A stretch of 64,000 nucleotides of DNA from Euglena gracilis (taxonomy: Eukaryota > Euglenida > Euglenophyceae > Euglenales), in NCBI GenBank assembly GCA_039621445.1, contig CP154955.1, positions 11,892,241-11,956,240 of the forward strand. Direction: 5' to 3'. Of the stretch, positions 11,219 to 21,600 are shown piece by piece. Within the stretch, counting starts at the first letter, position 1; each line of letters begins with the position of its first letter. The notes under the pieces are model-generated. The model was not told where the DNA came from. It saw only the letters and a program-made list of their open reading frames with translations, and did no database searches. A program made the position numbers and the translations under genes.

Positions 11219-12975
11219 TTTCTCAAGGACCCCCCAGGGGGGGTCCAGCCTCTGGCTGGCAAAAAGGCTGCTGGCTGGACCCCCCCCCCCGGGCAGGCAC
11301 CTATAGTCAAGCCCAAAAATTTCCCCATTTTAGGCCATTTTAGGCCATTTAAGGCCATTTTAGGCCATTTTAGGCCATTTTAAGGTATAGGTGGGGGTTC
11401 TGAAAATCATAATTTTCCGTCATTTTTGTCCCAAAAACTGTATCATAACATATTGAAACCTTCTCTCATTCAGTAATAAGAAATGTACATACAAAAAAGC
11501 ATGCAAAATTCATGAACAATGTATCAAAACCATGATCAACAAATCTTAATTCATACCCTTAGAGGAATTCTGAACAGTGAGAAATTATGGCAGTGAAAAT
11601 TCTTCAAAAAAAAAACGTTTGACAAATATTAAAAGTTTTTATTTGCGCAACCAAAAAGGCGCCCAGTTTTTTGTATTTTGTGAAATCTACGCCATTTTGC
11701 AGGATTTCGCAAAAAGAAGCTATTTTTCAGAAAGATGATGCTGTTGCATGGCGAAATTCAATTTGAGAGCCGAGCAAAGCTGAGAGCCTCTTCTCCGTGT
11801 TTGTTTTCCCCTTTGGGGAATCTTAATACTAAAAAAAGGTTCATAAACAGGAGAGAATCTCATTCATAATTGTTTGTGGTTGTTTGGGTCACTTGATCAC
11901 TCGGCGTGATTATTTGTGGTTTTGGAAAATCCCCAAAATTGTGCTGGTTCGTGATGTGAAGGAATCCCTGGTACGCAACAAAACAAAGGAGCATGCACAT
12001 CTTTCAATTGATATTTTTCCAACATCTTTTGTATTTATTTCCCTGTCTTTTTCCCCATACTTCCAAATTTGCACTGTTTCATTATTTGCAAAACAGACAT
12101 CGTTGCACACCAAAAAAAGATGGGAGTAATAAAAAAATCCAGCTGTCCAAACCTTGAAAATTCAAATACCAAAAGAAGGTTGGGGACCATGGGGACTGAT
12201 ACTGATACTCACAATGAATTGCCACCTCAAAAATTTTGCCACTGTCTCAAAGTATGACTGCAATCTTCTCAAAAGCAATTGCCACTTGTCTCATAATCAG
12301 AAAAAAGAAGTGTCCATTGGGGTGGACAGTCAAAGAAAGTCATCCGACAGCCCCGTCAGGAGGGCCCACATTTTAGGCAAACTCCTGGCCAACACATTGT
12401 ACCCATGACGAGCATTATTCGGATCAGACATGGATGCAACACAACTGTCATGAGGGCATTCATTCTTGAGAAAAACGGCAATTGCTTTCAGCAAATTGGC
12501 AATTGTTTTGAGAAAACTGACAATTGTTTGGAGAAAATTGGCAATTATTTAGAGATGATTGACCAATTACAATTGAGAAAATTGGCAGTTATTTTGATTT
12601 CGATACATATTCCGCAACCAGCTGTAACAAAAGACACCGAAAGTAATTACCTGAATGGCGTCAGTTGTTCACAAAAAAAATTGTTGTGCAACAAGAAATT
12701 TTCCCATTTTAGGCCATTTTAGGCCATTTTAGGCCATTTTAGGCCATTTTAGGGACCCCCACCTATAGGGGGTCAAAAAGTCATTTTAGGCCATTTTAGG
12801 CCATTTTAGGCCATTTTAGCTATAGGTGCCTGCCCCCGGGGGATAGGGGGGGAGGGGGGGGGTCCGGGGCTGGAGGGGCTGGGCTGGGATGGGTCGATGA
12901 AAAACAAAAATTTTAAAACATTTTTGCCTTCTCGGCATTTTGATGGATGGAGCTAGATCAAGGCTGGGGGGCTGT
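11219..12975. repeat. Dispersed repeat (17.6-kb family) carrying a nested AT-rich element
   Basis: The outer parts 11219-11290 and 12846-12975 match a contiguous copy at about 17607-17798 (CTCAAGG, GGCTGGCAAAAAGGCTGCT, then CATTTTGATGGATGGAGCTA, ending CAAGGCTGGGG). The 1.56 kb between them is absent from the 17.6-kb copy and is therefore an insertion. Confidence 0.75.
11281..12846. mobile_element. AT-rich ~1.56-kb element with double inverted termini
   Basis: The outer inverted repeats are GGGCAGGCACCTATAG (left, ~11290-11306) and its complement (right, ~12821-12838). Inside each end are tandem copies of a 10-bp unit GGCCATTTTA, about five at 11325-11385 and about eight at 12705-12820. A second inverted pair follows, TATAGGTGGGGGT and its complement near 12745-12768. 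The core (11400-12700) is clearly AT-richer than its surroundings and carries CAATTG-rich near-repeats around 12480-12600. Short ORFs on either strand show no recognisable domain. Non-autonomous DNA transposon is the likely class. Confidence 0.7.
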
Positions 12976-13308
12976 GATGGAGGAAGCTGTGATGAGAGGA
13001 AAAGATGCAGGGATAGGTGAGCGGGCAGCCTAGTTGGCTGGGCAACCTTATTTCACTCAACCCCCGGGGTGCTGGCTGGATTTGAGCTGCTGGCTGGCTG
13101 GACCCCCCCCCCGGCGGGATAGGGTCCCCTCCGGCTTAAGAAATCCCTTACAACCCGGAAAATTTGGCAAGAAATCTCATTCCATGCCATATCCCGTACA
13201 TGCCTTTTTTTTGGCCTTTGTGGTTTCTTGTTTTCAGATTTTTGATTTCTGGCTCATACAACATGCACACAATCACGTTGCTCCCTCGATCTGCTCTTTG
13301 GCATCGTC

Positions 13309-13690
13309 CAGCAAGCGCCTCACACCCGGGGGGATTCCCACACGAGGCATATCATCAACCGTGAGGATGCCAACACACGGTGGCACACAATGCACACCGT
13401 GCGCCAGGATCCCCCGTGAGGAATGTGAAAGTCTCTTCGGTGTCAAATCATAACAACCAAATGTTTTTGGACTGAGAAGACTGTTCAAAAAAAATTGCCG
13501 ATACACACAATACAAAAATTTTTTGCCGACACACACTCAGGAGAGGTCTGGGGGGAGTTTTTTTGGGGGGGGGGGTTGTTCACAAATATCACTCTTAGGG
13601 GTTTGTTCATAACAGCAGCTGCGATCCCCACGGTTGATGATATGGCTTGGATGGGAATCCCCCGGGTGTAAAGTGCTTGCTGTCGGCATA
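13309..13690. mobile_element. Inverted-repeat element with ~55-bp termini
   Basis: The left end (CTCACACCCGGGGGGATTCC then GGCATATCATCAACCG) and the right end are inverted copies over roughly 55 bp. A third, solitary copy of this end is at 43540-43595. Read as protein, the end gives a repeated 'DDMxRxGIP' string, but all three copies sit in repeats, so it is not treated as an exon. Confidence 0.6.
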
Positions 13691-13761
13691 GGGCTTTTGG
13701 TCTGCCTGTGGGTCGGGCTGAGCACAGTGCTGGGCGCACACCTTGCACCCGGTGGGCTCAC

Positions 13762-13859
13762 CCTGCAGAACGAGGTTGGAGAAATCTTTCAGGACCCCCT
13801 TGAGGTAGGCCGTCATATGCTCCGCGGGCCCCGCGATGGAAGACGCAGCGGAATGGCTG
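13762..13859 (-). CDS. Internal coding exon, possibly the kinase gene's 5' part
   Basis: A 98-nt exon lies between an acceptor (CCCACCACAG) and a strong donor (CTGCAG|GTGAGC). It encodes about 32 residues including HMTAYLKGVLKDFSNLVLQ, probably helical. It starts with one nucleotide of a split codon and ends in phase 0, and the kinase exon 6763-6959 begins in phase 0 on the same strand. It may therefore be an upstream exon of the Aurora gene, separated by a 6.8-kb intron. That link is inference; the segment has no recognised domain. Confidence 0.55.
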
Positions 13860-14299
13860 CTGTGGTGGGGGGGAAGGCCAGGCCAAGAGAGACAGCATTG
13901 CAAAAGCCGCCCCACTCCAAACACGGGTCAGGTCCATACAATTCTTTGCTGACCCCCCCCCCCCGGGCGGGGAGGGGGGGACAAGGGTTTTTTTTCAAAG
14001 ACCGGGGGTCCCAAAAAGGCCAAAAATCGCGAAAATGCTAAAAATAGCACCTTTTTCAAAAAAAATTTCAGTGCCTTCAGTGCCGAAAAGTTATATAACC
14101 CGCTCCCCCCTGGGGGGGGGGGGCTTGGCCGGACCCACCCGCCCTACCTCCCCCCCGGGGGTCCAGGCCCCAAAAACCTTTGGGGGGGATCACTTCCATT
14201 CTTCCAAAAACCAGTCACTTTCTTTCGGAAAACCAGTCAGTCACTACCCCAGACTTGGTGGAACTTTCTCTCTAGCAGAAAAATATACATCCAGGGGAG

Positions 14300-15150
14300 G
14301 TTTTCAAGGAAATTACATACACTTTTCTTTTCACTGCATTGTGTACGTTGAGCTGCTTTGTTGCATTTTCTTCTGCAAACGAGCCAGGGGAAGGCAATGA
14401 GCCGGGGGGGGGGGGGGCATGGAAAGCGGGAAAATATGCCTGTGAAAGAAAACCAGAGAGCTCGTTGAATCAGGCAAACCTTTATAGCGCTGAGCAATCA
14501 TTCGCAAAGTTTTTTCAACCAAAAGTCACAGAAGCATTAGCAAAAGGTTGTTTTGCTGAACAAAATTTGAAAAAAAGGAAAAAAGATATATTGACAAAAA
14601 ATATTTTTTCAATAAAATTTGGGGGAAAAAGTCAAAAAATGGGAGAAATGACAAACCAAAAGCACATGCTGCAAATCTGCATAATGGCACAGTCGATTGC
14701 CCGGTTACACAAACTTCTATCTTGTGTCCAACACCCAAAATGCATGGGTGGGTTTCTTTTTTTTCGAAAACCCACCCACATATGTGAGTTTTCCAAAATT
14801 GGGTCATATTTGTGCTTTTTCAGGTGATCCAATTGGCAAATCAACCCATTTTGGGCCATTTTGGGGCCGTTTCAGCCCATAACTGCCACAATCAGCTGTT
14901 TTCGGATCGTTTTCCACCAGCCATTTTGGCGTCATTTCATGGTTGTTCCCTAAATTTGGGCTGGCCGGAAAAAGGCTGCTGGCTGACCGGTTCCCCAGCT
15001 GGAACTGGACCCATCACCGGGTCAAACTGGGCACCAAACATTCTCCAAAACTCCAAAAAGCCCCCCAAAACTGCCAAGTATGCAAAAAAAAATTTGACCC
15101 CAAATTTGCTCTGGCAGCTCCTTTTTCTGACCCATTTTTGCCCATTTTTG
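14300..15150. other. AT-rich stretch, no secure gene; contains an 'LM' repeat
   Basis: A plus-strand open frame at 14339-14827 includes a lysine-rich segment (AEQSFAKFFQPK) but has no supporting splice or start context and could be a decayed transposase. From about 14950 to 15170 lies one copy of the GGCTGCTGGCTGG / TTTTGACCCCAAATTTGCTC repeat also seen at 26172-26527, 42440-42870 and 47040-47490. Confidence 0.4.
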
Positions 15151-15155
15151 TACTT

Positions 15156-16304
15156 AAAACCTATTTTCTGGGCCCGACGCCTGTCTTGAAATTCTACTGA
15201 CATTAACGGATTTCAAGCTGAAATTGTTTATGTCGGTCGATTTCCATTCAGGCGCCCGTTTATGTCGGTCGATTTCCATTCAGGCGCCCGTTTATGTCAG
15301 TCGATTTCCATTCAGGCGCCCGTTTATGTCGGTCGATTTCCATTCAGGCGCCCGTTTATGTCAGTCGATTTCCATTCCATTGAAATCTGTTGCTGGTCAG
15401 ATTGGGAATTTTAGTGACTTTTTGGACATTTTGGATTTCCCTTTTTTTCGACATTTTTGGTCCTATGGGGTTGTGGAGGAGTTATGGATCAGACAAAAAA
15501 CCAAATTTTGTGGCCAGGGGATCACAGCTGGCTGAACTTTGGATGGAACAGACGGAAGAACGGTACTTAAGATTATTATTTTCTGGATCTTCAGAAAAAG
15601 CATTCAGCAAATTTGTCCTGAACCAGTTGCCATCACTGGTCATCTGAAAGAAAAGCTTTCGGGTGAGGAGTGATTTGGCAATGTCAAACCTATTTTCTGG
15701 GCTCGACGCCTGTATTGCAATTATATTGACATCATCGGATTTTGGGCCAAGGCTGTGTTCATAGCAACATGGCTTTGGTCAAAATCTGTGTTTCTAAAAA
15801 AACACAGACTCTGGCCTGAGTCTGTGTTTCGAAACGCTCAGTCTGTTATTCGGTCTGAGTCTGCGTTTCGAAACGCAGACTCAGGTCAGAGTCTGCGTTT
15901 AAGACGCAGTTCTTGATATAGAGATTGAAAAAAGGAAAAAGCATTCCGAAAAAAAAGGCAAAAGGTTGGTCGACATTAACGGGTTTCAGGCTGAAACTGA
16001 CAATGTCCCAAAACGGAACAAAAAGGCATTCAAAAAAGGAAACAAAAGGTTGGTCGATTTCCAAGACATCGGAAACCGTTTATGTCAGTCGATTTCCATT
16101 CAGGCGCCCGTTTATGTCAGTCAATTTCCATTCAGGCGCCCGTTTATGTCGGTCGATTTCCATTCAGGCTCCGTTTATGTCAGTCGATTTCCATTCAGGC
16201 GCCCGTTAATGGGCCAAAAACCATTTTTTTGACCATATTTCCGTCCAGGCGGTTCGGTCGAATGAATATCAAGACAGGCGTCGGGCCCAGACAAAATAGG
16301 TTTT
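15156..16304. mobile_element. 1.15-kb inverted-repeat element with internal minisatellites
   Basis: The termini AAAACCTATTTTCTGGGCCC-GACGCCTGTCTTGA (15156) and the complement ending at 16304 pair over about 34 bp with small gaps. Near each end is a direct tandem array of a 32-bp unit (GTCGGTCGATTTCCATTCAG, then GCGCCCGTTTAT): five copies at 15223-15375 and four at 16078-16208. Around 15750-15910 are foldback copies of GTCTGTGTTTCGAAACGC, related to 53440-53580. The middle carries a weak ORF (15.39-15.65 kb) without recognisable domain. Confidence 0.7.
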
Positions 16305-16314
16305 AGAAAAATCC

Positions 16315-16402
16315 ACCGACACTAACAGATTCAGCAGGGGCGCCGGGCGCGAGCGAGCGAAGCGAGCCGCCCGGCGCCCCTGCTGAATCTGTTAGTGTCG
16401 GT
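16315..16402. repeat. Perfect 35-bp hairpin with 18-nt loop
   Basis: The arms 16315-16349 and 16368-16402 are exact inverted complements (ACCGACACTAACAGATTCAG at the outer end, GGCGCCGGGCG at the inner end). The loop is CGAGCGAGCGAAGCGAGC. It lies 10 bp outside the right terminus of the element at 15156-16304, whose interior also contains GACATTAACGG-type sequence like the stem base. Confidence 0.9.
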
Positions 16403-16859
16403 CGATTTTTGTATAATATTTGTTTTGGTCATGTGGTCCATTTCCAATTACAAAATCGTCTTGATTTGCTGAAAATGGCCGAAAATGGCCAAAAAAGGTC
16501 GTCCTATTTTTGGGTCCATTGCTGGAAACCTCCAGGGGGGGGGGTCTTATTTTGTATTTTTTTTTCTTCACCGACCCGGGCCGGAAAAAACATCATTTTT
16601 CAGGTTCCCAAAATCATTAAAGTTTTTCCTCCGGCGCTTCGTGTAAATTGGTGTAAATTGACATTTAGAATTTTTTTTGCACTTCAACAATCTGAAAATT
16701 TTTGAAATTTCATCATTTTTGTGTGTGAAATTGGGTTCTTTCGGGACTTTTCACGGAAAATTTCACCGTCTCCAACACTTCGCACTGTCAGGGGGGTCTT
16801 ATTTTGGGGGGGGGTCTTATTGTGGGGGGTTAGAACCCTTTTCCTGTTCAATCACATAA

Positions 16860-17140
16860 AATGGATTTCTGGCGCAATGTGCAGCACTGTACGAAGCAGC
16901 AAAGAACAGTGGCAGTGGACTCCATGCAGAAATGGCGCAGGGGAGCCAGAGTGAACCAACCCAGAAGTCCTCCCGCGATATCGCACATCCCCCATCGCTG
17001 TGTCCCAACACAAACGATGTACAGCGGACTTTTTTCGAGTCCCGGATTCCAGGACTGATCGCAAGGGAGCAGCGGCTGTCTTGCACATGTGGGGAAAAAT
17101 GGAACAGAACTGGCTTCCAAGAAAGTTGTTCCTGACCATT
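16860..17140. other. Low-repeat segment, possible exon on either strand, unresolved
   Basis: All frames are partly open. The plus strand gives a KSSRDIAHPPSLCPNTNDVQ-like reading and the minus strand a cysteine-rich one. No convincing acceptor/donor pair decides between them, so no gene is called. Confidence 0.3.
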
Positions 17141-17159
17141 CGATTTGCAAACCTGCTAA

Positions 17160-17385
17160 CCCCCCCAAATAACCCGGCGGGGCCCTTGCTCCTGGCAGTG
17201 GCCGAATAACTTGGCGGGGGGGGGGCAAAAAAGATTGTTCCAGTAACTTGGCACCCCCTTTTTCAGGCAAAATTCCTTTATGACGCTGAAAAAAAGGGCC
17301 CAAATAACCTGGCGGGGGGGGGGGGGCAGGGCCAAAAAAGTTGGTTCCACAACCTCGCACCCTGCCAGGTTATTTGGGGGGCTAA
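17160..17385. mobile_element. Short inverted-repeat element, 'AAATAACC' family, copy 2
   Basis: Bounded by CCCCCCAAATAACCCGGCGG and the complement CAGGTTATTTGGGGGG. The direct repeat GCTAA lies immediately outside both ends and is a likely 5-bp target-site duplication. Third copy at 21147-21296. Confidence 0.7.
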
Positions 17386-17561
17386 TTACTTTCCTTCGTG
17401 GCTGATGAAAACTGGTGGTTGTTTTTTCGTTGCATTTGAAACATTTCAGAAAAAAATTCTTTTGGGCATCTTTATAAAATTGATTAAATTTTCCCAGAAA
17501 GAAAATTTATTCTGGGGATTTCCTGCACCCTCCCCCTCGGAAGCTGAGGTGGGGTTGTCTC

Positions 17562-17850
17562 CTAGTCAGGTCCAACAGCGAACATCATAGTCAACAGAAA
17601 ACATTGAGGAGCAGGGGTCTTCTCAAGGCCCCCCCGGGGGGGGGGGGGTCCAGCCTCCGGCTGGCAAAAAGGCTGCTAGCTGGAAACGAACTGCTGGCTG
17701 GACCCCCCAAGGGGATAGGGGTCGACAAAAAACAAAAATTTCTAAAACATTTTTGCCTTCTCGACATTTTGATGGATGGAGCTAGATCAAGGCTGGGGGC
17801 ATTCTTGCATACAATCCAAGATGTATGCAAGAAAATCGCTGCATGCCTTC
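17562..17850 (-). CDS. C-terminal gene fragment interrupted by a nonconventional intron
   Basis: Exon 17799-17850 follows a strong acceptor (GATTTTGTTTCTCAG) and encodes KACSDFLAYILDCMQEC. The next 192 bp (17607-17798) start CCC-CAG and end CTG-CTCCT, the pattern of the other nonconventional introns. They consist of the same repeat as 11219-12975. Reading resumes at 17606 in phase and stops at 17562 after about 14 mostly hydrophobic residues (FLLTMMFAVGPD). The protein is not recognised. Upstream exons should be at higher coordinates but were not identified. Confidence 0.45.
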
Positions 17851-18179
17851 CTGAGAAACAAAATCATGGCGTACAGTATGGAACGGGGAGCAGGTTAGGG
17901 CGTCATCAGTGGCTGCATGGCCTCCGTACCAGAGAGCGAGCTGAACGGATGTGCCCATGCAATCCAGATAGACGGGCAGAAAAATTGTGAGAAAAAACTG
18001 GCTTCGAAAAATGGGCGAAAAATCTTTCAAATCCTTCAATGGACAAATTGGGCAAGAAATCCTTCAAATGGAGATCCAGGCTGGGCCCCAGGGGTTCGAT
18101 ACAAGGAGGGTGCCAAGGCATTTGGTGGGGGGGGGGGTGTCCCCTTGACTGCGGGGGGTGGGGGTCACCCCCAGACCCC

Positions 18180-20300
18180 CTAAGGTCAGATTTTTCCTTC
18201 GGTGCTGCAGCCGAAAATTTTTGGCAATTTTGACAAATTTTTGCCCAGATGGGAATTTCAGGCCAAATTCACGTTTTTATAAATATGAAAAGTGCTGCAA
18301 TCTGTAAGGATTAGCAGATTTAACTGGTGGGGATCCCCCCCAAAAAAACCAAAAAACAAATAAACAAATAAATTGCTGTCTTGCACACACAATGAATTCT
18401 TCCTATTTTCACACAGCTCCTTTCCAATGAATTGGGGTAATTTCAAAAAAAACATCATTGTTTTCCGAACCCTTTCAGAGCCTCCTGATCCCCCTTCTCG
18501 AGCCCCCCCCCAAAACAGCGACGAGAGGGTTCGAACAGAGGCCGTTCCTCGTGCACTGGTGCTTGTTGAAACTGTCACCTTCAAGCTGAAAGGAACCAAT
18601 GCAACAAAGCCAGAGAAGCGAGGTCCAATTTTCAGGCGCGTTCAGTCAAACTAAACATTGGCAGGGAAAAAAGCCAATTCTTCAATCACGCAAGTACACA
18701 GAACACAAAGCGAGGGATCTTGACAACTCTTCTGATGCAAACCTTCTGCCCTGTTGTGTTTGTGATGCTTCAACAAAATTCTCAGGCGACATAACTCGCA
18801 GTTGAGCTTTTTTTGTCAGTGTACGCAAATGCACAAATCAACATTTCATGTGAAAATGACAATACTTGGCTCCCAAACCCAAATAACGTAATTTAGGCCC
18901 CCAGCCTAGTCTGCCAATGTCAAGGGTTTTGGTAATTACTGAAAGAATTTTTCCCATAAGGTACAAATGAGCATATTTGCCAGGCTCAAGATTTGGAAAG
19001 ATTATGATATCCGGATGCCATTTTTGCATTTTTGAAAGCCATCTTATTGGCCGCAAAAGGATTGGTTGGCCTTCACCACATCGCCGCGAAAGACAAGAAA
19101 AGAGTGATAGGTTCGGGGGGGGATTAGGTCTCAGTGGATTGGAAAAAATTGGAAAATTGGAGATGGGGGGTGTTGGCGATACCCTGGTCAATCCAGGTGG
19201 GTTCCCTGTTTTTTTTTCCAGCCCATCTTTTGCATTCTTTGGATGTCAGAATCAATTAGCAAGAGTGTTTCACCTGAGGTCGTCGTTCTCAGAGCAGATT
19301 TCCACTCCGCCCCCCCTTTTTTCTGTGATTTCTTTTCCTGGCCACTGGACAGCAACAAACAGCAGAAACAAAATGAAACAGCCACAGCCCAAAAGAGATT
19401 ATTATTTGAACATCTAAGGCGGCACAACTCGCACTTAAGCTTTTTCTGTATGTGTATGTGCGCACACCGACATAAAAATTTCTTTGTGTCGGTGTGCGCA
19501 CAATTTTTTTATTTATTTTGCAGGGTTGGGGTCCAGGTTTTGAACTGTTTGTCACATGCTGTCCCTCCATTTGTTCTTTTTCACAGTGTTTCGCTGGTGA
19601 CGACGTGTGGATAATGCAAATTTGGTGTTTTTGACTCTCCGAAACATGACGCCGAGTTGTGAAACCCCGGGACTGACCTCCCTGAAATGAGAAATTTTCG
19701 AAAAATGCACGGAAACCCCAGCCGGTACTTACACCCCTCATTTCCTTTGTGGCAACGTTGCCAGGTGGTGTTCTGGAGGTGTTGGGAGGCCCACCCGTTC
19801 TGGAAAAGGAGTGGAAATTCCCATGCAATGAACGCAGTCGTCAGAAATGGGCTGTAAAAAACTTTGCCACTGGTGGTTGATGAGAAGGATGAAGAACACA
19901 GGAGCGATGCCACCAGTTTTTTAATTTTAATTATAATATTGAGATTAACAATGGGAACTTTTGAGAGAAGAAAAGAGTGGAAACAGTAGGAGAGCAGCGT
20001 GCAGAGGTGTTGTGCTCAAATCACAGAGCCTTAAAAAAATGTGGTGATGAACAACTTGCCAATGAACTCAACTGGACTCCCAATAAAACTCTCCTCAAAA
20101 TAAAAATCAGTCGGTGATTGGAATTGTTGATCTGCACCAAAAATTCCAGCAATGTTCGTAAAGAGGGGGCTCCAGCACCTCACCAGCACCTCAAGAATAT
20201 AATAAGAGAGGGAATACCGCAATTTCATGAAATTCATTTTCCAGCTCCAAACAAGCTGGCATAGGAGGCTCTTGGTTGGTTTTAAAATTGTCGGTGTGCA
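18180..20300. other. No secure gene; AT-rich and repeat-poor
   Basis: Open frames exist (18373-18654 plus; 18838-19191 minus, containing IIIFPNLEPGKYAHLYLMGK; 20031-20290 minus) but none has paired splice sites or a recognisable domain. A decayed transposon is possible for 18.7-19.2 kb. Confidence 0.35.
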
Positions 20301-20329
20301 AGTGCGTGCAATTGCGCACACCGACGTGG

Positions 20330-20465
20330 AAAGCACCGACGTGTGGCAGCCAGGGCGGCCCGACCCGGCCTGGCCCAGCCGGCGGCCGGAGCGGCCCTGT
20401 GGCCTGGCCCGGCCCGGCCCAGACCGGCAGCCCGGCCCGGCCCGGACCGGCCCCGCCAAAATTTC
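20330..20465. repeat. GC-rich CCGGCCCGG low-complexity tract
   Basis: Near-continuous reiteration of CCCGGCCCGGCCC and GCGGCCGGAGCGGCC, flanked by GCACACCGACGTGGAAAGCA. It differs sharply in composition from its AT-rich neighbours. No gene. Confidence 0.6.
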
Positions 20466-21146
20466 GGGCCAAAAAAGGGAGACTGGGGGGGGGGGTAAAT
20501 GTGCGAAGTTGCACCGGTGGTCAGTTTGCGCAGATGTGCAAACTGACCAGACAGACCATTTCCGCATTTGCGCAAACCAACCGCCTTTTCAATTTCACAA
20601 ACACACCGATTTCCGCCTGCACACGGGGCCCGTTTGCACATTCCATTGGAAGGTTCCCAAACGCACATGCTGGTATCTAGGATGCTGTAATGACACCTGC
20701 TCTTTGGTCCTCGTCCCGGAGCACCACACCACATCCAAACCTTAGGGGGGCCAAGTTTGCATGTGAAGATTCATGCGGCCATTCGGCGGCCATGCGCAAA
20801 AGGCCAAAGGCCAACTTTAGGGGGGCCAAGTTTGCATGTAAGAAGGAGGGGGGCCAAGCGCCCGGGGGGGAGGGGCAAACGCCCGGGGGGGGGAGCAAGC
20901 GCCCAGGGGGGGGGGGGTACGTGGTGTTGTTGATCCTGCTGTGTTCTGTCAACCAGCGAAAAACACCAGCAAAAAAATCCTTCCTGGGACGCTGTTTGCT
21001 TCGGTGTGAGCGGAAGACGCCACCCAGGAGGAGGCCAAACCAAGGAGAATGAGCAGCAGTGTCTGTGCCAGCGGTTGGCAGGCAGCAGCACATCCCAACC
21101 CCCTCGCCACCTCACAAGCAGGAGGGGGGTGAGGTAAGAAGTAAAC

Positions 21147-21296
21147 CCCCCAAATAACCTGCTCCTGGCAATGGCCGAATAACTTGGCGGGGGAGGGGGG
21201 CAAAAAAAGATGGTTTCAGTAACTTGGCACCCCCCTTTTTTGGCGAAATTCCTTTACGACGCTGAAAAAAAAGCCTGCCAGGTTGTTTTGGGGGGG
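21147..21296. mobile_element. Short inverted-repeat element, 'AAATAACC' family, copy 3
   Basis: Starts CCCCCCAAATAACCTG and ends GCCAGGTTGTTTTGGGG. It is shorter than the other two copies, with the same interior (GCCGAATAACTTGGCGGG, CAGTAACTTGGCACC). Confidence 0.6.
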
Positions 21297-21600
21297 GGGT
21301 TAACCCCCTCCCGATTCTGGCACGGAAATGCCTTGGCCAGGGCTGCACAGGAAGGCTCGGTGGGAGGCTGGTCGGACCCCCCACCCGAGAGTTGGGGTGG
21401 GGGGGTCGACCCCCCAACTCACTACAACACCTGCTAAGAAAAATTCCTTCGGCGCTTTTGATGCCGAAGGAAAATTTTGACCAAAAAAAATCAGCACCCC
21501 CGGAAACACAGGAAGGCGGGGGGGGGGTCGACCCCGACCATCCATAGGGTTTCCTACAGGGATTCCTGTTCAGCCCAGGCACTCTTGGCCATGCCATGAC

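Noticed and set aside
20285-20740. Several GC-rich ORFs on both strands
   Set aside because: Produced by the CCGGCCCGG low-complexity tract; Arg/Pro/Gly composition without domain.
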